Source of the DNA: Zygnema circumcarinatum
Lineage: Eukaryota > Streptophyta > Zygnematophyceae > Zygnematales > Zygnemataceae
Assembly (NCBI GenBank): GCA_037447605.1
Contig: CM074811.1
Coordinates: forward strand, 1,848,941 to 1,912,940
Direction: 5' to 3'
DNA length: 64,000 nt
Position numbers and translations under genes: made by a program. The notes below the pieces were generated by a model, which worked only from the letters and a program-made list of their open reading frames with translations, ran no database searches and was not told where the DNA came from. Below, in pieces: positions 31,448-44,870 of the stretch (position 1 is the stretch's first letter; every line of letters starts with the position of its first letter).

Positions 31448-34400
31448 ATGGCGGTTTCCGTCGCTGCAGAATGGAGCGAAATGCGGGGCAGGTTCTATCG
31501 GAAGCGGGAGCTGTACTCCATGTCATGGCAGGTGGGCTGTTAAGCTGGAAATTTAGCTCTTTGTTTGCGCTTTACTTGGCCAGATTTCAATCAACGAATG
31601 GTCGACTTTATTACCACTTATGAAAATTCAATATGTGCGTGTCATCCTATGAAATAAGCTTTAACATTAACCAACTTTTATCTGCGTCCATTTATATTCG
31701 AGAATATTTATGAGGATAGTTAAAGTACGAGCATGTCATTTCGATCCCTATAAATGGTATTAAATCAGGTTGAGGTTTCTGATTAAATTTTAAAATAAGA
31801 ACATTAAACGTGTACTGCAGCATTTCGTTCTATTAATGCTGCGTTTGTTGACATTTGTGAATTTGTGCCAGGCGTAAATGCTTTTGGGACAACCTACTTT
31901 TAATTAAAAATATATATTTTTTCAGATGATCTGAACAATTTTTATAAGTGAATCATATGGCATCGAGTAAACCATCACGGGATTACATTTAGATTAAAGT
32001 CACAACAACATGTGATACTTTCTCGCTAGAACTTGTACAACGCAAGACAAGCGCTTCTATGCACTCAAAAAAAAAGAGAGGATACAATCTATGGTGGAAA
32101 CCTCATTTTGCAGTCTCGACCGTTTCATTTTATTCGTTCCAGCCTCATTGGAATGCATGGCTTGCGGTGGATGGTGCAGGGATTGGATCTGCAGAACCAT
32201 ATTATAGCCTGTGCTCCATTCGGGGGTCCCATTGCAGCCATCAGAGATGAACGGAAACTTCTGCTCCTCGGAGTAGCCCAGACGTTGCCACGTATCCATC
32301 TTTTCACATCTGCAGGTTTGCGTATGAGCTCATTCCCATTCGATCGGCCCGGAGGTCGGCTCATTACCATGGGGTGGACGGAAGAAGAGGTGTTGTTGTG
32401 TGTTGTCGAGGATGGCACAGTGTATCAGGTGAGAGGACATTGAAAGGGTTAGCAGGGAATGGTCTCCTGCATTTTTGGAATTGCAAACTCTTAACAACTT
32501 TTACAACAAAGGTGCGCAATGTCTAGTCGTATTCCGTTCAAAAGACATGGAGCACCAGCTTCTTTGCGACTTTGACGGCGAACGAATTGAACGTTCAATC
32601 TGTGCAGTACAATCTTCAAGGGGAGGCAATCCCGCAGCAGATTGCTTTCGGAAAGGAGTGTTGGGAACAGGGTGTAGTCCAATGCTGCGTTTGGGGATCA
32701 GGCATCGTGGCACTGACAGAGGCCAACCAGCTCTTTGCCATTCCTGACCTAAAGGTACAATTTAATTGCAAGGCTCAGGAGAAATTGTTAGCATGTATTT
32801 GACCTATGTGAAATATTGTAGATATCGATTTCGGAATGCCAAAAGGAACAGTTTGCCTGGACTCGTTAACAGGGATATAGCATAGCAAGCCACTAAATCT
32901 TCTCATTTTCCTATGCTGCCTTCTGCTTCGTTTGCAGGATCCAAGGCCCGTGAAACTGCCAAATGCCGCCTTGGTAGAACGTCCCCACTGTATGACAGTG
33001 GTGGAACAACAGTTCACTCTTTCAGGGCAATTTGAAGTGCTTTTGGCAGTCGGGTCAACCATTTTGGTCATCGATGCAGATTCTGTTCATGATCAGGTTC
33101 GTTTCACTGTATTATCTTTTACTCAATTGAAAATGTAATTGTCTCGCTTACTCATGGAACAATGCTCGTTTGTAGATATATCTGCATATACCTGATCAAG
33201 ACACTCACTTCTTCCCATGAAGTGGACCTGTAGAGAGCCCTATTAACTGTTACTGGATTATTACGACACGCTGCCTTCGTAGGGCACTCTACCCGAGCGT
33301 ATCTCACATACTGACCAGTTTAGGGCGATGGGTTATTTTCAGGGTCTGTCTATAGGCCCTATCCAGGCCATAGCAGTTGCGCCTAATGGCAGCTTCCTCG
33401 CATGCTTCGCACAAGATGGGAAGCTTTTTGTATTCTCATCTGACTTCACCAAGCAGCTATCTCAGTTCGATACGGAGGTGAGAAATTTTAAAGGATAACC
33501 AGATCCCAGACGAAATTAAGAGAAACCATGATTTATCCCCGCTGTGTCATTGTTACTATCATGCATATGCACTGTCATAAAGTAAAGCACTTGACTTGAT
33601 TTGAAATTCGTCTTAGTCTTTTGGTTCTTTTCTGAACTTGGAGAGATTGTAACGAGACAGAGATAGCTGCAGCTAGTGCGTTGCATTTCATCTCCTTAAA
33701 TGAACAGCTTCTGACTGGTGACTGACTACATCCTATCACTTGGCAGCCCTTCCAGTCAGGAACATACTGGTATCTCCTAACAGTTTTGAGGAACTTGAGG
33801 GAAAGGGGGCTTTTGCTTTGGATCGCACTGGCTAGAAATTAAAACTGCTTTTTCCTGCCTGTACGCGCTCATTGATGCATCACACCTCGACCCTGTTCTG
33901 GAAGCACCTTGTAACTCTGTTCCCAAGCATTTCAGTAGTCAATAGCACATATTATGCGGTTTGTTTTCGTATTAGCGACAAGATTCAAGCATCCACTTCC
34001 TCGCTGTCTGCCGAAGCTTTAATGCTCCTATGTTGCTATTCTTATAACAGTCAACTTCCAAGCAAACTCTGATATTTAGTGGTGGATGCTTTGGGGGGGT
34101 TGGAAGGGCAGGCAGACTCTCCTCCTGACCAGCTGGTTTGGTGCGGTGTGGACACCGTCCTACTGTACTGGGCTTCAGAGCAGACCCTTCTTATGGTTGG
34201 ACCTTATGGGGACTGGGTAAAATACTCCTACGATGAGCCGCATGTGATCCTTATTCAGGAATGTGACGGTGTGAGGATACTCACTAGCAGCACAATGGAG
34301 TTTTTGTCACGTGTTCCGGACTCCACAACAGCGCTCTTCAAAATTGGAAGCACTGATCCGGCGACTTTGCTATGGGAAGCATTGGAACACTTCGACAGAC

Positions 34401-37400
34401 GCTCGGCTAAGGTTTGCACAAGACTTAGCAATCCAATTTTGGGTGTTTGTTGAAGGCCTTCCATCAGAGATTAGATGGTGAGAGCAACACTGTTTGTGTA
34501 AATACGGGGCTGGAGAGTCTTTCAGCATATTCGTTGGTGCAATGCAGGCGGATGAAAACATTAGGCTTATAGGGACCGCTTTGCCTGAAGCAGTGGAGAC
34601 ATGTCTTGATGCTGCTGGTCACGAGTTCGAACCGGAGCTTCAGCGGACACTACTGCGTGCAGCTGCTTATGGCCGTGCGTTTTGCAGGTATACTGTCTTG
34701 AAAACAGATCACACTAAGCTGCTCCCAAGATGGCTCTATCTAGGAAGGATATAGGGAGGAGGAAGGAGGACGTCGAGAGGATGAAAGAGGAGGATCGGAG
34801 AAGTTTGACTACTTGTATATTAGTCGTGGGGTTTTTTTTTTTTTTTTGATAGTTGATCCTATGGTGGCCACTTCTGTCTGCAGATGTCGCTGAGCACAAG
34901 TTGCAGGGTGCAGATCTTTCGATCACAACCTCTTTCCCGCCATGTGCAAAGCATTGCGAGTTCTGAATGCGGTTCGCCACTATGAAGCGGCAGGCATTCC
35001 TCTCAGTTACCCTCAATACCAGGTGAACAAGCATTCTTTCTCCGTTTATCTCCACGCTTTAGGAATCGTACAGGTAAACCGGTTAATATCTGCAGTAGCA
35101 GGAGTGTTGGCTTGATTTTGGATGGAGGCTTTTGGGAGCAGAAATTAAAGAGGGCATGAATGGGCTATGTTTGAATGAGCACACGTCTATGCCGTTGGTT
35201 AGAAGTATACGTATGTCGATGGGAGGTCCAAAGCAGAGTCATACGTTATGATGGTGGCTCAATATTATAAGCTATACAGATGGACTTTGTTAGTAGTGAA
35301 CCAAAAGGTGAATTTTGATATTAGGTTATGAAATTCGGCAGTGGCAGCAACGATGGCGTTTGTTTCTGGTATCGTTTTTCCAAGGCAATTAGATTGGGGT
35401 TAACTGAACGGTTCAGAACTGTTGAATGGCAGTAGTTTCTTGCACGATTCGCTGAACACATTCAATATTGCATTGCCATCATGCTGCTCCTTCTGGTGGC
35501 AATAGACATTGATGACTCAAATCTGATTGTGGGTTTCCCAGGTATTGACTCCGCGAGTATTAATTGGACGTTTGGTGAACGCGCATCGTCACCTACTGGC
35601 ACTCAGAATCTGCCAATTTCTCGGCATGCCTGAAGTAAGGAAGTTGCTCCATTTTGTGTTTCTTATTTCTGCAGAGGTCATTTATTTGGGACATGTGGCT
35701 GGTATGGAAGAGAAACCTTGTAACAGAGGACATTTAGTTGGTGTAAACAATAAAAAATTACGGAAGGTCCCCAATTGCAGAGTTTGTTTAAGTCAGGCTT
35801 TTTGATAGTTAGTGATGATCCTTTGTCTTCATTTATATTCTTGCATTCACTCCAGGAAGTATACATTCTGGTCCGCGAAGTTTGGAAAAAGAGTGTAATG
35901 TCATCCATGCTTTTTTTCGGTGGTACAGGAGGATGTATTGATACACTGGGCATCTGCGAAAGTGGCAGCGACTTCCGAGGCAGCCGATGATGCCGTGTTG
36001 GAGCTCTTAGTCAGCAAGGTAACTTTTCATGCAGCTCTATCTGCTTGTTTTGAGTAACAGCAGCAACTTGAGCACATTGCATTATAATGTGTAATTAACG
36101 TTGCAACAGCATTGCATTCCTTCTTTGCTATATCTGTGGCGTCTGTTGTCTTAATCATATCGACTTTTCCTCGATGTTGCAGCTAAAATCTTGCCCAAAA
36201 ATATCATATGCTGCCATTGCTGCCAACGCCCACAAGAGGGGCCGAGCCCACCTTGCAGCGATGCTTTTGGACTTTGAGCCGCATGCAGCGGAGCAGGTCC
36301 CCCTTTTGACGAGCATGGGGGAGGACGAACGAGCTTTAGTGAAAGCGATGGAAAGCGGCGACACGGATCTCATGTTCTTTGCCATCTTCCACTTGTGGCG
36401 AACGGTAGGAGGCTCGAATTTCATCTCTTGTCTCGTTTGCTGGCCTTCGCATTGTGAGGTCTCAAGTCGCATTTTTGTTCATCACTTAGAAACGACCTCT
36501 ATGAAACCCAGATGGATCCATGCAAAATTTATGCAAGCCCAGAAGTTAGCAGATTGAGATATTCACGCAAAATCAGGTGTGGAGGGCAGAGGTCCGAGAA
36601 GGACGTAATTCGCATCTTGCAAGGGAGGCCTGCTGCGCGGGAACTTTTTGTTTCGTATGCGAAGTGAGTGAGCAACCCTGTTGGCTTTATGGAGGGCTGT
36701 AAGGTCTCTGGGAAATCCCGCTTTCCTTTTACAGCGATTCTGATACAGATGGGCATAGAGCGGTTCGTGCTGACCATGCAAAGACTTGTTTGATGCTGAC
36801 GGTTGGTTCTGAAAGCACGTTCGTTTTAACGATTTTGCACAGGCAGAATGAGGCAGACCTCCTGAAGCGTTTCTATGCTGCTATCGGACAGCCTCAAGTG
36901 AGTCCCTAAGTCTCTTATGCCCCTGTCCTCGATTTCGGGCCGCCTTAAAAGCTTTCTTCTATGCAATCCTTGCTTGTTTCATGTGCTCGGTTGCTTCTGT
37001 TCCTTTAGAGCCGCTCACTGTCCTGTGAATTCTATTCCTTGGAGAATGTACAACTCTCCATCGTCGAATGAACCCCTGTCTGAGTGTCAACCATCAGTAT
37101 AGTCGAGAGTTTTCTGTTCTCTATGTTGAACCATAGACTCATTGACTTTCTCATATGCGCTACCATCACCCCCTGATATCAATGCTGCATATCCGAGTTG
37201 CATTGCAATGCAGGGAGTCGCAGAGGTCGTCCTCCGCGAGGCTTGGGCTGCAGGTAAAGGCAGCGGCGGGCCGGGCTCTCGCGGGTCTGCTTTGGGGGGA
37301 GTGCGGCTGAAGCTGGTGGAGCAGGCGGGGGAGCTGTACTCGCAAACGAGAGAACATGCCTTCCATGCGCGGGCAGCCCAAGAGCACACGCAGCTGCTAA

Positions 37401-38441
37401 AGTAAGATTCACCACCTCCCTTAGATGGTGGTATTGAGCTTCTCTTCTTCAGAAGAAGAAGACCACGGCAAGGACCGGGGAAGGGAGGATGAAGGGGTGG
37501 CTGGGGAAGGTTGGCATGCATAGCTTACTAAGGTGACTGCTTTGTTGCTTTGTAGTTTTTTGATGGACCTGATGTGGGAGATGGGTCGCCGCTGCTATTG
37601 TGGGGCGATGTGCAGAGTGCAACAGGAGCTGGAGGTCGTCACAGGACAGCCCATTTTTGTGGATTCCTCTGTTTCAGACACCATACGAACGTGCATTGCT
37701 TTAGGAAATCATCGAGCAGCTCAAAAGATACGAGTGGAGTTTAAAGTGCCAGACAAACGATTTTATTGGCTAAAAATAAAGACTTTGGCTGTGGCTAAAG
37801 ATTGGGAAGCGTTAGAGAAGTTTTCTCGGGAGAAAAAGCCACCTGTAGGTGAGAATCAACTGCTTCTGCTCTCTGTTGTTTTTTCTACCCGTTTGTTTCC
37901 AAAATTTATGGATTGGTTGGAGAGCTCGTTTTTTCAGTCTTCATCGAACATTTATGCCTTGTTAGGATGTAGACAATCCTGAGTCTGTTTACTCCTGCAT
38001 GGTGTCAAGGGGGGGAGGGAGTTTAGTGGCCGGACTTCCAACATGGCTCGCCTCCCTCTTGCAGGATTCAAGCCATTTGTGGAGGCGTGCATTGACGAGG
38101 GCGCGAATGTAGAAGCTGCCAAATACATCCCGAAGCTGACAGATGCCCAAGAACGTGCCGAGGTAATTTCCACTTCAGAGTCACACTCTGACACTTTACG
38201 ATGTTCGCGTTCTTCCTCGTGTGAATCTGCAAGCAGTCTGTGAACACTTCATCTTTGTGTTTCTTTGCAGGCATACGCCCGAGTGGGAATGGTTGCAGAA
38301 GCAGCGGAAGCAGCCGCACAAGCCAAGGATGGAGAGTTACTTGGGCGGCTGAAGTCGACATTCGCCGGCCAAAATGTGGCAGCGGCAGCTCTCTTTGACT
38401 CGCTCAGAGACCGTCTGGCCCTTCCAGGATTGCAATCTTAA
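31448..38441 (+). CDS. VPS16: VPS16 / VACUOLELESS1, HOPS-CORVET core subunit
   Basis: Class C Vps protein of the HOPS and CORVET tethering complexes, acting in fusion at late endosome and vacuole. Seventeen exons: 31448-31531, 32180-32428, 32608-32754, 32938-33096, 33343-33477, 34112-34411, 34548-34687, 34914-35022, 35542-35634, 35929-36018, 36183-36404, 36590-36663, 36843-36897, 37214-37401, 37616-37848, 38065-38162, 38271-38441. These sum to 848 codons plus stop, matching the plant length (~850). The N-terminus MAVSVAAEWSEMRGRFYRKR matches plant VPS16. The beta-propeller part contains ACAPFGGPIAAIRDE and VGPYGDWVKYSYDEP. Then come FKIGSTDPATLLWEALEHFD and the helical C-terminal half with AALVKAMESGDTDL-like ALVKAMESGDTDL, FVDSSVSDTIRTCI and DWEALEKFSREKKPP. 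Several acceptors (exons 6, 8, 12) have weak pyrimidine tracts and were chosen by frame and family alignment. Confidence 0.95.
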
Positions 38442-40584
38442 CAAAAAGGAAAACGACCGCGGGTAGCAGAGCCTCGTCAATGTGTATCTGATAGCAAACC
38501 TTTGTTGTTGTAGCGTACAACAAAAAAGCATTCGTGCTTTGGTGCTTTGACTTAGAAGAGGTCTGTTCTTAGTTTTTGTCAGCGCTTCCGTTATTTTTTT
38601 GGACTCTCGATTGTAGGAGACACAGCGATTGTATATAATTTTGCTAATGGTTCCCGCTTTTGGGTAAAATAAGGCATCGATTTTCTAGATAGAGCCACGG
38701 GCCTACATCCTCGCTGGCTTCTCCGTCCTTCCTCTGACTCGTTAACAATGCTTTATTGGTGATGCCTAGAAGGTTAGGTTGGTTCTGAGACGAAATTCCG
38801 AGAATTATGGTCAACATATTCAACAGTATGGTTAGCGTACCAACTGAATGTACCTCGAGTCCAAGTTTAGGGTTCGCTACCTGATATGCCTGCGTGCGCT
38901 CGCTATGGTATAACGTGTAATTTTTTTTAATTTGTAACAAATGGCTGTCGATGCAGTCAGTCAGTCTGCTCTCTGTTCTGCGCCTGTTCACCTGCCATTG
39001 TGTGCATCCCATTGCCAATGAAGACGTCAAAGAACAATCGAACTATGATAAAAAGAGAGCGCTTGACCCAAAACCCGCAGCCATCCTGCAATCACTTCTG
39101 TAAATAGGTTGCAAGGCCGGAATGGAATGGAAGGTTGACGGTAAACGGGGCATTGACGGGAATAGAACCAGCTCAGTTATTGCGTGATGGCTCACTTGCA
39201 GTGGGGTTCTATGGAGCAGTAGCGCAGCCACGGGGAACGGCGGGACTGCATATATGGAGCATCGAAGAACCCTTTCCTCGGAGGGATGTGGAAAGATGGA
39301 GGGAGGGGGGAGAAGTGGTTTGAATGGAGTCCATGATGCAAGTTGGATCATCCAACTTGCAGAAGACTTGCCTCCTCCGACGCATCACACGCATTCCAGC
39401 AATCAGCAAATTCATGAGTCTAAACCTGCGAAACTCGAAAAGCTTCAGAATCTTGAAAGTCTGTTTTAACCTTGACAATTGTGAGCCCGGACACCGGGAT
39501 CCTGAGACTCTACTTTGAACCTTTCTTTTTTATCTCACAACCACCCTTTCCTTTCCTTTTCCCTTCAAACTTAAAAAATCATCGTTATGTCAACGTAAGC
39601 GTGGAAAGAGAATAGACGTCTCCCAATTCCAGGTTCATTCCTTGGTGCTCGTGGCTTGTGTCTACAAATCGACTGGTTTCAATTTTTTTTGCAATCCACA
39701 TCTCCATAACGAGGGAGCCGACCAAACGCGGCCATGAGTTCCAACAGCGAGTGAAATCGAAGCTCAAAAAGCTGTAGATGCCAATGCAGCTAATGGAGCT
39801 TACTTTGCAACGACGAAAAGTTAAAACGAACTCGTGTGAACGAACGACCTGTAGGCAACTACGCGAACATACAAGCATGCCTTGAAGAACAAATCACTTC
39901 CCCGTCCATTTGTAATTTGTTAAGAGCGCAATATCTGTCGGAAAAAACTGTGAATCGTTTCAAGACAGCAAGCGAGTGAAGTGTTGTATCTCGAAGACGT
40001 CAAAGAGTTCTGTCAAGTGTCTAAATGTCATCAGCCGCCAGCTTCGTCACCTTCGCTAATTTTTTTCACATTATGTATGAACCGAACAAATCATGAAGTT
40101 GGATCGGCCAGTTTGTCACAAAGCAGGTGAGAAGAAATTTGCTGTCTGTCACCGAATGCCACCTCGTCTTCGTCATCAGCTCCTTTTATGCTTTCACAAA
40201 GAAAGATGCACTGTTCTCTGCCCAAGCACTTTTAGGGCCTGCAAACATAATCGATACAGAAAACGAGAGGAAGTGTCTGGCAAGCTCCGTACTCAATTAA
40301 CACAACACCAATTGATGTTCTGCTCTCTTAAAATACATCTTGAAATGAACACGATCACGGCTCCACTGTTACAGAGCGTTTAAGCAGATTAAGACGAGGC
40401 ATACTTAGCAACATGAGCACATTCTCTTGATCCTTGCTGACTGCACATTTGAAGTGCGGCGGATCGAGACCCTGTTCTAGACATGCTCATCAAGGCGAAC
40501 ATTTCCGTGATCATCATCTTGTTATTAAGTTAAAACTCTGCCATTGGAGAGTGTGCAGGCCGAGATCAAGTTGGAAGGGAGACC
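38442..40584. other. Intergenic, VPS16 terminator side to IPK promoter
   Basis: About 2.1 kb without recognisable coding exons. It contains a short perfect inverted repeat (10-base arms, GCAAGTTGGA, 3-base loop) at about 39340-39362. The right part must contain the IPK promoter. Confidence 0.5.
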
Positions 40585-43500
40585 ATGACCGCTGTGCGCT
40601 GCATCGTCAAGTTCGGTGCGGTTCCGCGGCCTGTCCTCTGCAGCTCCTCTATGAACGCAATTGTAGTTGATAGGACATTCTCACAGTTCGGCAAGCAAAA
40701 TATGAGATATGTTGACCCTTGAACTTTGAAAGCTTCCGGCTGGTGTTACTTGATGATGCTCTTTGTCTAACGATCAGCATAGTGTTTCACATTACATGTG
40801 TTTGACAAATGACATGGGCGTATGAGATAACAGTGAAGGCTTCAATGCTTGTCCCCTTCCTCCTTCTGTTCCTCAATGGTGCATGGTCCATCTTCGTTTT
40901 CTTGTTTCGCTTACACCACCATCTTCAGTTCATAAATTCCCTTCACTTTTTCTGTGGACTAAAGATGTTTGGAAAATGCCATGAAACCATTTGCTTTTTT
41001 TTGGAGAAATGTAATGTCCTGTCACCCGCCTTCTCCTTGTCTCTTTCCAGGCGGCGCAGCAATAACCAAAAAAGAGGAGTTTGAGACCTTGAATGTGGAG
41101 ATTCTTGATAAAACGTGTGAGCAGCTAAAATCAGCGGTTGTGAATCAAAGGCAGGGCTCCATCGTTGTCGTTCATGGGGCTGGTGAGACCAATTGGAAAA
41201 TTGAACCCTTTTTTTGAGTCAAGAAGCCATATTCCTGGCTTTAAACTACATTCCCCTCACTTAGAGTTCTGTTTTTTGTGGCGTGTTTCCTTCTCTCCCC
41301 TAAGCTCTTCCTCCGTATGCTCCTTCTATCAGCTCGTCAGCCTTCCATCCCCTTCCTCTCCCCCATTCAATCCGCAGCCCTGAACCCCATCTTCCTTCTG
41401 CCGTGCAATGGTGCTCACATTTTGTCCAATGGGCGGCCTTGCAGGCTCCTTTGGCCATTTCCAAGCGAGTGCGGGAGGGGTGGCCCTGGGCGGCATTGAG
41501 AGTCAGAGAGTGGCTCTAGGGTTTGTGCAAACGCGCATTTCTGTAAGTGGCAGTCAGTCAGCTTCATTTCAGACCTGCAAACAACAAAGAAAAAGTCGAT
41601 ACGTGCAGAGTCCCAGCCGAAAAAATAGCGTTGGCATTCGATTTTTTTTGCACATGAAGAGGATGTCATTACAAAATTAATCATTCTGATCGCCAGATGA
41701 AGAAGCAAATTTTGACATTCATCCTGTTTTTCGGATTAAGACGAGTGTGGGCCCAATCAGATGTGATTTGCAGGCCTTCCTATCTCTTCTGCAGGTTGGC
41801 ACACTGAACCTTGAAGTTGTCAAAGCGTTGGCTGCAAGTAAGTCTCGTTATTGTTGTGCCCTTTTTTTTAGATCTGAGAGTTGAAATAATCTTCCCTAAG
41901 TTTGAGAGGAGGCAAATAACTGAAAGTGTAGCATCACAAACCATCTTGCCGCTTCTTTTTTATTCACGAATTGTGTAAAGAGCTCAGAGGGTTTGCAGGC
42001 TGTCGGCATATCCCCTTTTTCGGGGGGTTGGAGCACCTCTCACAGGAAGGTGAGCACAGCTCTCTCCATTCAGCCTAATGCCTTCAAGACTTGGCATATC
42101 TGAGCAATCCATTGCAGATATGGAGCGAGTCCGAATTAACATCTGCCCTTGAAAGACCTAAAGTCTGCACATTATAATCACCGGATGGTGGGAAGGTAAT
42201 AAGACCATGGGGCTTTTTAGAATTTCCTTGTGGATTCCTTCCCACATTCTGCATGCATTTCTGCTATATCCCTCTCTTCTTTTCCACCTTCTCAGTTGTT
42301 CTGTGTTCCCCTTTTGTTGGCACCTGAACTCAGCTTGAATCTTTCAACACACACTACATAGAGCGCGTATTGCGAGCCGGGCTTGTGCCAGTGAGACCTT
42401 CGCCTCTCCTGCCCTAAGTTATGCGCTGCACTAATGCACTGTTAGCAGAACCTTCATACATATGCGTAACACCACTGCTGTTTGACAGGCCAGATAACCT
42501 CCATCATTCCTGACATACAGTTTTTATTTTCCATATGTAAACCTCCTCGTAGCGAACTTCGACGCTGTGCCTCTAGCAGGTGCTGCATGGAGACGCCGTA
42601 TTGGACACAGTGAGGGTGTGTGGGTACCCCCCTTCCCGCGGGAGAGCTTCTGGCGGGCAGACCTGCAACTTCTCATTTTATCAGCGAGAGCATTCATGAG
42701 AAGGCTTGAGCTCTGCATTATCTTTCTGCAGGGCTGCACCATTCTCAGCGGCGATGTGATTATTCGACAGCTGGCAGAAGATCTGCAGCCCACGTTTGTT
42801 GTGTTTCTTGTATCAGTCCTCTCCTCACCTTCCCTCTCCTTGCAATAAACAAGGATCTTTTAAAAAGTTTCAGGGAAGAGTTTTACATGTACGGCAAAAC
42901 AATCAAGCCTAAGCGATACCCTGGACTTCCTCAAACACCCTGATCTAAACAACCGAGAGTAAGAGAGAGAGTGGCTAAGTTGAGTCCTGGTATATGCAAA
43001 TGCATGATCATGGTCTTGAGGTGAAGCCATGTCCTTGACAGAGCAGACAAACGTGGGCGGTGTGTACGATCGGCCGCCATCAGAGCTTGGAGCTGTCCTC
43101 ATAAAACGCATAAGTAAAACGCCCAGAACTCGTTCTTGCTTTCAATAAGAAACGTGTCGCACAGGCTTTGTCTCCCTCTTTTTTTGCACACAATCACCGT
43201 CAAAGGTTGTTAGATGGGCATGCTGCGTTGTCAGATATGAAGGCATCAAACACAGTCTTTTCAAGAGGGCGATCGCGTTTTGGAGGGGAGGAAGGACAAG
43301 TGGGACCGCTCTGCTGCTGATTTGACTCTGTCCTTGTTTTGAATGTTGCCAGATGTGGCTGCAGACGGGAGCTGGGTTATAACTGACCCTGCCGGCATCC
43401 AGTCTGCAGGTAAGTAATATTACTTCACCTGTTCGTTACTTTTTATGGAGGGAAGGCCAGAAGTCATGCAGATATGAACAGATATCATGCTTTTCTTGCG

Positions 43501-44110
43501 TTGCGAGGGCGCGCACATGTTTGAAAGCGACACTGGCGTGATTATTGTTATCATGCATGTATGGGTAATGCCTGTGCCCAACTGCCATGGGGCCATGGAG
43601 GGAGCAGTGCAGACGGCATCCACATCCCATGACACCACGGGAGGAATGGCGACCAAGATCGCGGAGGCGGCCAGCATCGCTGCAAAGGGCGTTCCTGTCA
43701 TCATTGCGGAGGTGGGCGTACAACACAGCACCAAGGGATGCGGTGGATGCAAAAGTAGGGGGATGACTTCTTTCTCTTTGTTTCAATAGAGAGAGGATGA
43801 AAGCATGTCCCTTTATGGACTCCAAAGCGGTTGCATAAGATGCGGAAACTTGGTCGCTATCTTTTCACATACCTTCGCTTTTCGAGCATTCAAATGTTAG
43901 GGCTTCGGTACTACATCTGCAATGTATGCTGCAGCCTTGGGGTGTTCTCATGCCATCCAGGGCTGCTGCTGGCAGGGGGGCACAGAGCACGCTCTGCATG
44001 CTCTACAAGGAGCTCCGTTGGGCTTCCACCGCTCTTCTCAGTCCCCGGTAGCCGATTTCGTTCAAACTTCGGATTGGATCGGCACACTCATTGTTCCACG
44101 CAGCCTTTGA
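40585..44110 (+). CDS. IPK: Isopentenyl phosphate kinase
   Basis: Amino-acid-kinase-fold enzyme that phosphorylates isopentenyl and dimethylallyl monophosphate to the diphosphates, topping up isoprenoid precursors. Twelve exons: 40585-40615, 41051-41182, 41445-41542, 41795-41837, 41988-42049, 42334-42390, 42580-42615, 42732-42809, 43047-43113, 43353-43409, 43608-43711, 43976-44110. They total exactly 900 bases (299 residues), in phase throughout. The start MTAVRCIVKF joins GGAAITKKEEF (Lys and Gly-rich phosphate loop). VVVHGAG joins SFGHFQAS, carrying the catalytic-type His. Further blocks are VGISPFSGGWSTS, PVLHGDAVLD, GCTILSGDVIIRQLAEDL, VYDRPPS, HDTTGGMATKIAEAASIA and the C-terminal SDWIGTLI. 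Exons of 31 and 36 bases make it easy to misannotate. Where plant IPK has FLTDV, this one reads FLTNV. No targeting peptide is evident. Confidence 0.93.
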
Positions 44111-44870
44111 GCCGCTGCTGCTTTTGCAAGAAATGGAAAACAGAGCACTTGTGGATGCGTTGGTGGCATCTGTGGCGCCGATGTGTGGGTTCTACTTTTT
44201 CGATTGTTTGGGCCTGTGCGACATTCTGCATCGCATCTCGATCCTGCGTCCACTATGCCTTCGCCTCCTTTGATGGTTAGAATGCCGCTTATGTGCATGC
44301 ACCATTCCTTCACAAGTGTAGATTACCCATGCAAGGGTGTACTGTAAACCTGATTTACTCGTAGCAAATTAAATAGGTGTACAGATCTCAAGCTACGCCG
44401 CTGCAAGAGCTTCTTGAACATATGGAAAAGTAACTCTCGGCGAGATACTCTGAGCCAACAGGTGGCCTTCTAAGACTTAGAACTGTTGTGGAGTTCGCTA
44501 TCCCGCGACATAACAGCGAAATAAAAAGCACTTCTTTCTGTAAACCCAAAAAACCATCGCAGACAAGCAGGCGGTTGACCTCGCGGCTAACGGAAGGCGG
44601 CTGGGTTCCCCGGTCAGTGGCCCTTGTCAAAGGAATTAGCAAAACAGCAGCCTCCGCAACTCCTCTCCCTTCGAAAAGAAGACACTGAAACAACATCTGA
44701 ACTCTCCTTTCTCGACCACTCACAATACAACAAAGTCATCTTTCGCTTTGATTCGGATTTTTCGACCAAAAAATAACACATTTCCCTTGTCCAGACCCAG
44801 CAAGCCTCTCCCGCATTGCTGTTATTGCCTCTGCCTCCCTCCCCGTGGAGGAGTTCCCTTCTGCCACGTA
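44111..44870. other. Intergenic between the IPK and TMEM33-like 3' ends
   Basis: About 760 bases between convergent genes; only short frames in both strands. Presumably the two 3' untranslated regions. Confidence 0.5.

Noticed and set aside
30851-31543. Plus-strand 230-codon frame across the CLU/VPS16 spacer
   Set aside because: Low-complexity Ser/Pro encoded by CT tracts; only its end overlaps VPS16 exon 1, and there in a different frame.
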